Shown here: positions 26,601 to 34,984 of the stretch, in pieces
Layout of the letters: every line of letters begins with the position of its first letter
Numbering within the stretch: the first letter of the stretch is position 1
NCBI GenBank assembly: GCA_012032575.1
Contig: JAAUSP010000006.1
Coordinates: forward strand, 1 to 38,573
Reading direction: 5' to 3'
DNA: 38,573 nucleotides
Source: Anaerolineales bacterium
GTDB taxonomy: Bacteria > Chloroflexota > Anaerolineae > 4572-78 > J111
Program-made: the position numbers and the translations under genes
Notes under the pieces: model-generated
What the model saw: the letters and a program-made list of their open reading frames with translations, nothing else
Told to the model about the DNA's origin: nothing
Databases searched by the model: none

Positions 26601-27164
26601 CGACATGTAAAGCGGAGTTCCAACCACGCCGCCAGATACGGTAAGCCGTTGGTGATCGGGCTGGTAGGCCAGGCCAAAATCAACCAGTTTCAGGCTGTCC
26701 GGCCATGCGGCCGAGAAGGGATCGGTGGGCTGGCCCTGACCGAACATAATATTGCCAGGTTTGACATCTCGATGGACGATACCGGCCCGGTGCGCATAAT
26801 CCAGGGCTTCAACCAGGGGCAGTAACAGGGTGACAGCCTGAGACCAGGTGAGGCGGTGCTGCTTCAGCCGGACCTGCAAACTGCCGCCGGGCAGCAACTC
26901 CATCACCACGTAGGGCGGGTTGTGGGTCAAGGCGACATCGTAAAGGGTGACGAGATGAGGATGGTTGAGCCGGCCCGCGGCCTGAACTTCGCGCTCAAAA
27001 CGACGCAGCCAATCAGCCTGGCTGGCCTCATCGGGCGGAGTGATCCGTTTGAGGGCTACCTCGCGGGCCAGGTGGGGGTCGTAGGCGCGATAGACTTCGC
27101 CCATAGCCCCTCGCCCCAGGAAGGCGCGAATTTGATAACGGCCAAGCTGTCTTTCCAGCTTCAC
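23607..27164 (-). CDS. Membrane Ser/Thr kinase with second APH-like kinase domain and extracellular FecR-like/TPR region
   Basis: 1185 residues. Residues 9-280 are a PknB-type kinase: GRGAMGEVY loop, Lys39, HRDVKPGN with Asp133, DFG at 162-164 and SPE, all intact. About 320-790 holds a second kinase-like region with an aminoglycoside-phosphotransferase-style loop HGDLNLNNIL (about 639-648) and SLIDFALARQD as its metal-binding part. A membrane span lies at about 810-831. Outside are a FecR-like beta domain (SGDVVNTYAG), an Ig-like part (TRPTFRWQPVADAGGYRLS) and two or more TPR units ending at GKLE. The GTG start at 27164 overlaps the STAND stop in GTGA, and the CHAT gene follows after 5 bases. 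Likely a transmembrane signalling kinase whose outer TPRs may meet the TPRs of the CHAT protein. Confidence 0.88.
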   Translation of the reverse strand: MKLERQLGRYQIRAFLGRGAMGEVYRAYDPHLAREVALKRITPPDEASQADWLRRFEREVQAAGRLNHPHLVTLYDVALTHNPPYVVMELLPGGSLQVRLKQHRLTWSQAVTLLLPLVEALDYAHRAGIVHRDVKPGNIMFGQGQPTDPFSAAWPDSLKLVDFGLAYQPDHQRLTVSGGVVGTPLYMSPEQASGQPVDARTDLYALGLILVEAITGRNPLDKGSLGQTWQAVTSTAPVDLSLLENEAPAALVAVIRQAVTRSREQRYSSASALWHDLTACLGQTSTLAQPGEATHLSTHRPTQPPRLENPTGLALPPATADILALMFDGYRRVVIREELGGGFSGSRVLLVRPIRDDSPELPAVVKISPLALLEQEWRAYQTCIRNRLPGVAEIKGQPVIPPGSDWGGLRYPLLGGGGVFEVESLARYYQRAAPADLRYLLTERLFKSLSPRWLFNRPQPEYHLQAGYDGLLPINLLIVPGPPPPDAPVQVLSSADIQPHAPSLTLQPGDYIRLEGFVITEVDPTRRSVTLNLPSSPGDFSPAYRLRLQPVEDIEAYRVHNRLDSVEGRITDTRFTLLHQLAQQVLGPTVDLSSPNLLLSNHRLLASSPPHLPFPASLPNPLTALPGLLRESRDVKIACVHGDLNLNNILVDPASREASLIDFALARQDHVLHDLLRLETGVVTRLLPEALNAAKLPAETIHLLYTELHCAAASPYVENPALARPRAMLQAIRQAAQPLLFTPQDWTEYYQGLTLYLLGALKYTDLDHPSAGSLPRQVAFWGAASAQALIGQPLPCPELLPPAAGVRPRWTYWAVALAGLLLLLVGLVVFWPSRTTPDAATAPLATIIDVKPEVNVKRANSDRLLPADFGLYLYSGDVVNTYAGAAATLICGNGLLFELPEQSNLTVACQESSDARLLGRLEAVLNTAPPNEISLTTEGQSRAPAARWSRLPLLLDPRQTVITTTRPTFRWQPVADAGGYRLSLSLPGGQSWSRETNTTSLTYPADAPPLAPGSANIVTLVPLNDETAADKSLLRVLDKAGQAELAEAETTIRVLPLDEAGQGYLLAQLYRQRELRSAAIAQLEALTGRQAVPSTGLVQLLGDLYFEVGLYAQAQESYQAALTTAETAANLSARAAAQVGLARVAYAFEDSNQAKALLEAAEALYRQAGEVELAGQVVAERGKLE
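25337..25360. repeat. 8-base tandem repeat inside the kinase gene
   Basis: GAGGCGAG, GAGGCGAG, GAGGCGAT: three units in the APH-like region, at about residues 601-609 (encoding part of HRLLASSPP). The unit is not a multiple of three, so losing or gaining one would shift the frame. The same words (GCCTCCTCGCCTC) occur in the intergenic region at about 12566-12579. Confidence 0.75.
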
Positions 27165-28605
27165 TCCGGTTTACCTTCGGGGAAAAATTGATAGCCGCCC
27201 TCGGGCCGGCGCGCCAGGTGAGCAGGTAGCGCGGCCGGCCGGGGTCCGGCTCGATTTTTTTACGCAGTTCTACCACCACCTGGTAGAGACTGTCATCCGA
27301 AACCCCATCCCGGCGCAGCTCGTCGGGCCAGGCGTTGATAATCAGTTCGGTTTTGGGGTGGCGGCGGCGGGGCTGGCTGACCAGAAATCGCAGCAGCGAA
27401 CGGGCCAGCGGCGACAGGTCGGTAAGCGGGGTTTGGCCCTGGTACAATTCACTGCTGGCCTCGTCCAGCCAGATAGAACCATGCCCCGGCCCGCCGAGTT
27501 GAGCGGCATAAACGGCCAGCAGCGAACTCTGAATACGCCAATGGGTTCGGGCTGAAGCCAGGTTTTCGCCGGCACACAGGCCGCGAGCGGCCAATTGATC
27601 CAAAGCGGGCCGGTGCTGGGGAGCGGTCTGACCCCCCTGGGTCAGTTCAATCAGAGCCAGCCGTTCGGCTTCACTCAAGCCCTGCCATAATTCGGCCAGG
27701 CGCGTTTGCATCCCCGGAGTCGCCAGCAAGGCCGGCTGCCAGGCGTCGGGCGGGGGGTGATGGGGGCCGGCGGCCAGCCACCATTGGCAGGCGGCTTTGA
27801 GCAGAGCGGGGTAGCCTCCGGTCAGGGCCAGCAGGTGGATCAGGTCCGCTTCGGTCGGGGGCGTGGAGGCGCTCCCGGTTTCCTGGGCGATCAGAGCGTG
27901 GGCGTCGGCCTGGGTCATCGCTCCCAGCCAGAGGGTGTGATGATCGAGCAGCCGGCGCAGTTCGCCCAGAGCGGCGGGATTGGGCAGGTCTACCACCGGC
28001 TGGCGCAGGCCGATGAGGAAAAATAGGGTGTCTTTAAAGCTGTCGCGCAGGCCGCGCAGAGTATCAAACAGGGCCGGCGGGACGGCCCGGCCAAAGTTAT
28101 CGAAGTGGTCGAGAACGAGAATGATCCGGCGACGCTGGCCCTGGGCCAACAGCAGCAGCTCGCGCAGGTCGCTAAAGGGCAAAAACGGGTCGCGCTCGGC
28201 CCGGTTTTGCTGGTAAAAATGGTCAATGGCCTCCGGCAGAGGAGAGTCAAAACGGGCGCGGGCTTCATAGAAGGAGCGCAGCACCAACCGGTAGAGCATG
28301 CTCTGGTCGGCTACGGGCAGGCTGTTCAAATCAACCAGCAGCGGACTGACCGGCCCGGCCTGGGGCGGCAGATGGGCCGCCAGGGCTTCGGGCCGGTGGC
28401 ACAAAAACCCCAACAGGTTTGATTTGCCGGCCCCGGTTGGTCCCACAACCGCGCCGCTGGCTCCAGCCTGAAGCCAACCGGCCAGCACAGCGATTTCTTT
28501 AGCCCGATATGTCAGAGGATAGGTTGCCCAGGATCGTGTTGAGAGCATAGTCCCCGCAGGAAATTGGATTGGCTCAAGCAGCTCACTTGGTCTAAATTTT
28601 ACCAT
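27161..28605 (-). CDS. STAND-type ATPase with C-terminal OmpR-like winged helix, one frameshift
   Basis: About 481 residues after correction. Walker A is GPTGAGKS (55-62) and Walker B IILVLDHFD (about 158-167), followed by the helical and winged region of AAA/STAND ATPases. The C-terminus (about 395-478) is an OmpR/PhoB-type DNA-binding domain: LLRFLVSQPRRR, then LYQVVVELRKKIEPDPGR and YLLTW. The open frame then runs on wrongly past the wing. Shifting one base at about 27199-27215 gives EGGYQFFPEGKPE and a stop whose TGA overlaps the kinase GTG (GTGA). A normal wing ending plus a coupled stop makes the correction very likely. It is the first gene of the operon; ATG 28605 has no clear ribosome binding site. 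Probably an NTP-switched regulator of this locus. Confidence 0.85.
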
Positions 28606-28689
28606 TTTTGGGCCGGGCCGCCAAGCTCAGAAGTCGCTCAGGATAAGCTCAGGATTTGATGAATTTTTGTGGTAGAGTGAGGGCAACCT

Positions 28690-28771
28690 GTGGCACGCCA
28701 CCAGCGCTGAAAATACCGTAGCAGAGGCATCCCTATGCTTCTGCGGGTGGTATAGGGATACCGCCCTACGG
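28690..28771. other. Multi-hairpin element in the divergent intergenic region
   Basis: GTGGC-AC-GCCAC (28690-28701) precedes a three-way junction. The outer stem is CCGTAG (28716-28721) with CTACGG (28766-28771), sharing one base with each inner stem. Arm one is GCAGAGGCAT (28721-28730) with ATGCTTCTGC (28735-28744), one mismatch or wobble. Arm two is GGGTGGTAT (28745-28753) with ATACCGCCC (28758-28766), one G-T wobble. The loops CCCT and AGGG are complementary, so they could kiss. It lies 31 bases before the 28803 start, in its probable leader. It could be a structured RNA, a binding site or a REP-like element. Confidence 0.65.
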
Positions 28772-28802
28772 CGAGATAAAGCTATTTTCGAGGAGAAATC
28801 AC

Positions 28803-30083
28803 ATGGATCCGGTTAGCATTATTGCAACAGCCTTGATCAACGGAATTATGGCTGGTTTAGAGAGAACAACTGCCCAAATAGTTAGTGATAGTTACATAAA
28901 ATTGAAAGATTTGATTCTGCGAAAATACAGCACGGTTCGCCCCAGTCTTGAGCAGTTAGAAAAAGCGCCGCACTCGAAGGCGCGCCGAGATGTGATAGAA
29001 GAGGATTTAAGACATGTTGGCGCAGACCAAGATGAAGAGGTGTTAGCTCTCGCGCAAGGATTAATGAGGATCGTTGAGTATGCCAGTGTAGACATACCAG
29101 GAAACGATTTTGAACAAACTCGTCACCCGGAAGAACTGATCGAAAAGGCTGAAAGGCAAGCAGGTAATCAAGCCATTAGTCAGGTAGTTGATAAACATCT
29201 GGCCCAAGTTATGGGTATTCGCAGCCAATATCCTATCAGTAACTTTGATTTGTTAAGTGCTAATATTGTCAACGTGTCTCAAATTCCGGAAAAGCTGCGA
29301 ATAGAAACCGGGCGTTTACAAAACAAGATCAGAATTATTATTGAAGAAGTGGCTTCACGAATAGAGGAGCGAAAATACCGTTCGTCAGAGCAGGCCATTG
29401 AAAGTATGCCTTTGGCTTATGTGGATCGTATTAAAGCGCGAGAATTGGTACAGGCCGATAAACAGATCCATGTATCCTATCAAGCCCTTAAAACTACGGT
29501 TGAATTTTTTGCTGACCTCAATCAAATGATCATTGATAAAATCGAAAAATCCCCCTCGGCAGCTTCAGAAACTAACCTGGTTTTAGGCAACGCCATTCTT
29601 GTGTATGAATTGACAGATTTTCTGATTGGTTTTATTGAAGATTTTAGGGTAAGGGGGGTTGAGGAAATATTAAAATTGTATCAAGAAACTCAAATAAAAA
29701 CCAAAGAATTTCGACACAAAGAAGAAGCTTTAAGGCGAAAAGCTGAAGCTGAAGAAATAGATGCTGCGGTTAGAGAACAGACTTTAGGAGATATAGGCAA
29801 TCGGGAGAGGTCCATTAAATTGCTGGAAGAAGAATGGGAGGACTACATAAAAACGATAAAATCACTCCAGAACGAAGTTGGAGTTGTACACAAAAAATTA
29901 CCGACCTTAGAATTGATCCGTGAAAATGCCAAAACCCAAATTGAGCTGATCCAAGCTGTGGCCATGTTACAAATTTTAAAGCAGAATATAGGCGCGCTTG
30001 AAGGTGCAATTCTTACTTTAGAAAAAATAAAACTCATAACCCTAAGCCCAACACGGGTTCGCCGGTTACTAGGCATCAGGTAG
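28803..30083 (+). CDS. Coiled-coil protein with N-terminal MDPVSII-type helical module
   Basis: 426 residues, no membrane span or signal. The first about 100 residues start MDPVSIIATALINGIMAGLE and include DSYIKLKDLILRKYS and DQDEEVLALAQGL. This resembles a short helical N-terminal module that I associate with adaptor or effector-linked proteins of multicellular bacteria (inference). The rest is long amphipathic helix, strongly coiled-coil at about 300-360 (EFRHKEEALRRKAEAEE) and again to the end. A GAGGAGA site precedes ATG 28803. Base use is distinctly more AT-rich than in the kinase operon, suggesting separate origin. It is transcribed divergently from the STAND gene. Function unknown. Confidence 0.8.
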   Translation: MDPVSIIATALINGIMAGLERTTAQIVSDSYIKLKDLILRKYSTVRPSLEQLEKAPHSKARRDVIEEDLRHVGADQDEEVLALAQGLMRIVEYASVDIPGNDFEQTRHPEELIEKAERQAGNQAISQVVDKHLAQVMGIRSQYPISNFDLLSANIVNVSQIPEKLRIETGRLQNKIRIIIEEVASRIEERKYRSSEQAIESMPLAYVDRIKARELVQADKQIHVSYQALKTTVEFFADLNQMIIDKIEKSPSAASETNLVLGNAILVYELTDFLIGFIEDFRVRGVEEILKLYQETQIKTKEFRHKEEALRRKAEAEEIDAAVREQTLGDIGNRERSIKLLEEEWEDYIKTIKSLQNEVGVVHKKLPTLELIRENAKTQIELIQAVAMLQILKQNIGALEGAILTLEKIKLITLSPTRVRRLLGIR

Positions 30084-30118
30084 AGCGATGAATAGTTCAT
30101 TTTTTCGGGAGACGTACT

Positions 30119-30679
30119 ATGCCTGACGAGCGCACCAACTATAGTCAATATTCAATTGAAAAACTAGAACAATTGCTGCCTCAACTATCAAGTAAGGTTG
30201 AGACCGAGTTAGTATTGGCAGAATTAGCCAAACGGTTCACCAAACATTATGTTGACCTTACCGGATCTCCAATGGTTCAGTCAAACTTTGGCTCGAATAA
30301 GTCCATCCGCTCCAACCAAGAAAAAGGGACATCAACCTCAAGGAAAAAAGCTGAGATTGACCTTACGACACTTTCAAATACCCTACCCTCTCCTGGTCTG
30401 AATCATCCTCTGAATCAGGTTAAAGAAAAAGGGAAGGCAAACACAAACCTGGCCGTAATTGTTGAACTTCTGGCAGGATGGAGTGGATTTTTAGGTGTGG
30501 GTCATTTGGTTATGGGCCGTAGTCTGATCGGGTTGGCCTTACTGTTGGGCTGGTGGGCGACCCTGATCATTGGGGCTGTAGTTGCTGTGGGTACTCAAGG
30601 AATAGCCCTTATGTGTCTTGGGCCGATTTGGTTCATCACTCCCATTGTATCAGCTGTGAAAATATCTACCACAAAATAA
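30119..30679 (+). CDS. Small membrane protein with TM2-like C-terminus
   Basis: 186 residues. The first about 105 are soluble and charged, with a helical start (SIEKLEQLLPQLSSKVETEL) and a low-complexity linker. The C-terminal part has about three membrane segments: VELLAGWSGFLGVGHLVMGR, SLIGLALLLGWWATLIIGAV and CLGPIWFITPIVSAVKI. The G-x-x-G-x-GH-x-x-x-GR pattern with a following LLLGW resembles TM2-domain proteins. It follows the coiled-coil gene by 35 bases and shares its AT-rich composition, so the two probably form one unit. GGGAGACG before ATG 30119 is the ribosome binding site. Function unknown. Confidence 0.75.
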   Translation: MPDERTNYSQYSIEKLEQLLPQLSSKVETELVLAELAKRFTKHYVDLTGSPMVQSNFGSNKSIRSNQEKGTSTSRKKAEIDLTTLSNTLPSPGLNHPLNQVKEKGKANTNLAVIVELLAGWSGFLGVGHLVMGRSLIGLALLLGWWATLIIGAVVAVGTQGIALMCLGPIWFITPIVSAVKISTTK

Positions 30680-30705
30680 CTAAACATAAAGGAAGTTTTA
30701 ACTCT

Positions 30706-30774
30706 ATGCAACGCCACTTTGGGTTACACTTTGAAAGCACCGCCCAGCTTATCCAAAACCAGGTGAACCAATGA
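30706..30774 (+). CDS. 22-codon ORF coupled to the next gene
   Basis: ATG 30706 follows AAAGGAAG at good spacing and encodes MQRHFGLHFESTAQLIQNQV plus two residues. Its stop overlaps the next start in ATGA (30771-30774). It may be a coupling leader for the exported protein or a small protein in its own right. Nothing is recognisable in the peptide. Confidence 0.4.
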   Translation: MQRHFGLHFESTAQLIQNQVNQ

Positions 30775-31883
30775 GCTGCTATGTGATCAAATCCGCCCGC
30801 CTACCCCGGTTGATTTTAACCTGGCTCTGGGCTGGCCTGGCTCTGGGCTTGAGCCTGGCTTATCTGGCCAACATAACCAATAGCCAGGTGGCCGCGGGAG
30901 GGCCGCTAGAACTCCTTAGCCAGCCGCAAATCATCCTGGCAGGGGGAGGTACGGTTTATGCCGGAGGTGACATCCTCCTGATCTTTCTCCGTGACCATAC
31001 TCCTGGTCTGGCCTATGATCTCAAGTTGAACGATGGCGGGGTCAACCCGCTTTGGCTTGGCCGCACCGAAATCACTAATGCCAACGGCGATACCCCCACA
31101 CTGGTAAGCTGGACCGTGCCCCCGGCCTGGCCCAACGGCCTTTATACCCTTAGCTCGCACCCGGCCATGGGTACGCCGCCCAGAGACCCGGCGACGATGA
31201 TCACTGCTAACCAGACCGCCGGGTTGAATATCCAAATTAATACCCCCACCATTCCCCCCTACCTTACGGTCGAAGGGGGGTACAATTGGCCAGCCGGTTC
31301 GGCCATCACTATTCGAGTTTGGCAACACGCCTCCTCAACTAACCACTATCTCAAATTTGGCCCATGGCCTGTGCCAACCCTGGCCGGAGATAATACCTTC
31401 CCAACCGATGCCACCGGCGCAGCGACGATTACCTACCGTATCCCGCTGACGGCTGCCATTGGCGCACCGGCCATGTATGTTATCTCCTCGTTTCTCCAAA
31501 CCACGCCTAGCCTGGTCACGACACGTACCGTCACGGTGCTCCCTGTGCCGGTCATTACTGTACTGGAAGGCTCGACTGTTCCTTTAACCTCAACGATTAC
31601 TATCAGTTTGCTCAATCATATCTCTAATACACCTTACCGTGTTATTTACGCTAACAAAGACCTCTTTGAACTCATCACCAACGCGCAAGGCCAAGCCCAC
31701 CACATCTATAATTTGGCCCTATTGCCAACCACGCCCCCACCCGATTTATCAGACCCGACCAATCAGGGACTACCCTTTGAGGTGTCTTCCCGATTTAGCA
31801 ACATTGTCGTTGCCACCACCACCCTGGCGATAGCTCCGTCGCCCATCCGGGTTTATTTACCGCTCATTGAGCGGGAAAATTGA
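30771..31883 (+). CDS. Exported beta-rich protein with C-terminal YLPLI tail
   Basis: 370 residues. A membrane-targeting segment at about 14-35 (LILTWLWAGLALGLSLAYLA) acts as signal or anchor. The body consists of three or four repeated beta-sandwich-like segments of about 90 residues with recurring GTVYAGGDILL-, WPAGSAITIRVW- and STVPLTSTITISL-type strands. The C-terminus ends RVYLPLIEREN. The same YLPLI pattern closes the subtilisin gene downstream, and I associate it with exported Chloroflexota proteins. The start overlaps the small upstream ORF, and no other ribosome binding site is needed. Structural or adhesive surface role inferred; no enzymatic motif seen. Confidence 0.75.
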   Translation: MSCYVIKSARLPRLILTWLWAGLALGLSLAYLANITNSQVAAGGPLELLSQPQIILAGGGTVYAGGDILLIFLRDHTPGLAYDLKLNDGGVNPLWLGRTEITNANGDTPTLVSWTVPPAWPNGLYTLSSHPAMGTPPRDPATMITANQTAGLNIQINTPTIPPYLTVEGGYNWPAGSAITIRVWQHASSTNHYLKFGPWPVPTLAGDNTFPTDATGAATITYRIPLTAAIGAPAMYVISSFLQTTPSLVTTRTVTVLPVPVITVLEGSTVPLTSTITISLLNHISNTPYRVIYANKDLFELITNAQGQAHHIYNLALLPTTPPPDLSDPTNQGLPFEVSSRFSNIVVATTTLAIAPSPIRVYLPLIEREN

Positions 31884-32014
31884 ATAGAGATTATTGCTTG
31901 AAGACGATGTAGACAGGCTGGTTGTCATTATCAAAGAGTCCGACTTTGATTTTGACACCTACCGTTGACACTCAACCTTATCCATCCCTGAAAAGAATGA
32001 GGATCGAAAGAAAT

Positions 32015-34953
32015 ATGAAACAGCTTTGGTTCATTATATTTTCACTGATATTGGCCCTCTGGCTACCAGTCTCGACGCAGGCCCAATCGCCCGATGAGGC
32101 CGGGTCGCCCCCTGCGCCTCCAAATGAGGCTGACTATGCCGCATTGCTGGGCACAGCCACAAGCCAGGGCCAGGTACGGGTTATCGTTCAATTGAAAACC
32201 GCTTTTCAACCCGAAGGCAGCCTGACAGCGGCCAGTTTGGCCGACCAACGAGCCGGTATTGCCCGCAGCCAGATAGGGCTACTGAACCGGCTGGCGGGTT
32301 ATCAAGTTAATGTGCTGCGCCAATATCAATACACACCCGGCCTGGCCTTGACCGTTGACGCGGCCGGGTTAGGCGCACTCAACCAAGCCCCCGAAGTCGA
32401 ACGCATCCTGCCCGATGAGATTGGGTATGCTGCACTGGACAACAGTACCTCCCTCATTGGGGCCAACTACGCCTGGCAGGCCGGCTATAGCGGGGCCGGC
32501 TGGACGATTGCCATTGTAGACAGCAGCGGCGTGGATAAAAACCATCCCTTTCTACAAGGCAAAGTAGTGGCCGAAGCTTGTTTCTCCAGCAACGATCCAA
32601 CTATTCAGGCCACAACTATTTGCCCTAATGGTCAGGAAACCCAGCTTGGCCCCGGTTCGGCAGAGCCTTGTGTATTTCCGACGGCGACCTGTTATCACGC
32701 GACCCATGATGCCGGCACCGCTGCCGGTAAAGGCCCCAGTTTCTCCGGTGTCGCCAGAGATGCGAATCTCATTTCGATCAGTGCCGGTAGTTTGAGTAAT
32801 AACTTTGATCGGTGCTCCTCTGCTGGTCGGCTTACCCCTTGTCTAATCTATTTCGACTCAGATGTCGTAGCCGCTTTGGAATATATCTATAGTCTGCGTA
32901 ATAATTTTAACATTGCTGCGGTTAATATGAGTTCGGGCGGTGGACGATACTTCAGCACCTGTAACAATCACATCACCCGACCTATCATTGATTCTCTGTA
33001 TTCGGTGGGGATTGTCAGTACGGTTTCGGCTATGAATAATGGCTATACTGACAGCATGGGTGCTCCAGCCTGCGTCACCAATGCTATCAGCGTAGGGGCG
33101 ACCGATCTGAACGACCGGGTGGCCGATTTCTCCAACAGCGCTTCTTTTCTGGATCTGCTGGCTCCGGGCGTAGCTATAAAATCGGCTGTGCCGGGTGGCA
33201 GTTTTGCCTTTGTCAGCGGTACCTCTATGGCTGCGCCGCATGTGGCGGGGGCAGTAGCCGTGTTGAAATCGGCCAAACCAGCGGCCAGCGTCAGCGAAAT
33301 TTTGAGTGCGCTGCAAAGCACCGGCCGGCCGGTCCGTGATCAGCGCAACGGCCTGGTTAAACCTCGAATTCAGGTAGACGTGGCTGTTAACGCTTTGCTC
33401 AACCAACCGGCTGTGCTGCTGACCAAAACCACCCCGGATCGCCTGCCAATGCCGGGCCAGCAGCGCCTTACTTATACCGTGACCGCCCAAAATGTGACGA
33501 CCAAAAATGTGACCAACGCCACCTTGCTCGATACCCTGCCGGCCGGGATAACTTTTGCCGGGCCGGTTACTTTGCAGGGCGGCAGTGGCGTGGTCGCCGA
33601 TGACGCCGCCGATCTGCCCACCCTGGTCAGCGGGTTGAACCTGTCCGCTGGGCAGCGTGTTACCGTAACTCTGCCGGTTGCCCTTAACCCCGGTCTGGCC
33701 GATAGCCTGCGGCTGGTCAACCAGGCCAGCATTGTAGCTTCAAGTCTACCATTACCCGGCCGGGCCACCGTGCCGACCAGCCATTACAACCGTTTGCTGC
33801 TGCAAGAGCTTAAATTAGTTGCCGGTGATGGTTTAGCCAATGATCGGTTCGGTACGGCCCTGGCGCTCACCGGCGATACCCTGGTTGTTGGCGCACCCGG
33901 CCGGCAATCCGCTGCCGGCGCGGTTTACATTTTTGCCCGCAGCCAGGCCGGAGCAAATCCGTGGAGTCAGGTCAAAAGGATAACCGCCACTGATGGAGCC
34001 GCGGCAGATCAATTTGGCTATTCATTAGCCCTCAGCGGTGATACCCTGGCCGTAGGAGCCTGGGGGAAGAACAGTTCAACCGGCGCGGTGTACTTGTTTG
34101 GCCGCAACCAGGGCGGAGCCAACATTGGGGCCTCATCAAAAAATTACCCTCCACCGGTCTAACAACGGGGGATCAGTTTGGTTTTGCTGTTGCCCTGACC
34201 GGCGACCTACTGGTGGTGGGCGCGCCCGGTAAAAATCAGAGGTCCGGCGTGGTCTATTTGTTTGGCCGCAATCAGGGTGGAACTAACAATTGGGGCCAAA
34301 ACCAACAATTAACTACCGCCGACGGCTCCGGGATCGGTTTGGGCGTCTCCGTCGCTCTGGATGGGGAAACCCTGGCTGCCGGCGCGCCCGACTCCGGGGG
34401 TCTGGCCAGGCCAGGACGAACTTATATCTTTACCCGCAACTCAAGCAGTGGCAATTGGAGTCAACTTAAGCTCATCACTCCCGGCCCTGATTTTGGCGGA
34501 AACCGTTTTGGCCGAGCTGTCACCCTAAGAGGTGATACCCTGATTGTCGGGGCGCCGGGTCACAATGCCGCCGGGGCGGCTTTTGTCTTTAGCCGCAGTC
34601 AGAATTGGGGCTTGGTCAAAAAATTAGTTCCCGGCGGCGGTTTTGCCGGCGACTTTTTTGGCCTGGCTCTGGCTTTTGATAGCAGCGGCCTCATTGTCGG
34701 AGCCTCCGGTCACAGTATTGAGCGTGGTCTGGCCTATGCCTTTAGTCCGACCACCTGGGGTGTCACCCAGCAGCCTGTCGCCGGGGATGGGCTGCCTTAT
34801 GATCGTTTTGGCACAGCTATAGCCCTTAATGGTCAAATTCTCGCCATTGGCGCAGCCGATGATAACAATAACAAAGGCACAGTCTATCTCTATACCCTGC
34901 CGGTAAGTGAAGCGCCCGCCACCGCAGTTTACTTACCCCTAATCTTAAAATAA
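32015..34953 (+). CDS. Secreted subtilisin-like (S8) protease with DUF11 and FG-GAP repeats, one frameshift
   Basis: About 979 residues after restoring one base. The signal peptide (1-25, ending VSTQAQS) is followed by a propeptide-like region, then the S8 domain: Asp169 (AIVDSSG), His228 (HATHDAG, usually HGTHVAG) and Ser404 (GTSMAAPH). The oxyanion Asn is probably in SAMNNG. A DUF11-like segment comes next (LTYTVTAQNVTTKNVTNATL), then about six FG-GAP/integrin-type repeats (DRFGTALALTGDTLVVGAPG) and the tail TAVYLPLILK. The frame breaks at about 34123-34125. The parallel repeat reads NQGGTNNWG, so one A is missing in NQGGANNWG. The ATG at 32015 is chosen because the signal peptide starts there. 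Probably a surface or extracellular protease. Confidence 0.88.
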
Positions 34954-34984
34954 CAAGTTATAACAAAACGGAGGAACAAACCCT

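Noticed and set aside
28690..28771. tRNA
   Set aside because: The folded shape is a three-way junction with no T-loop, anticodon stem or CCA-side pattern.
31891..31971. A 26-codon minus-strand reading frame ending QPVYIVFKQ
   Set aside because: It looks protein-like but has only a GTG start, no ribosome binding site and no homologous context; probably chance or a tiny remnant.
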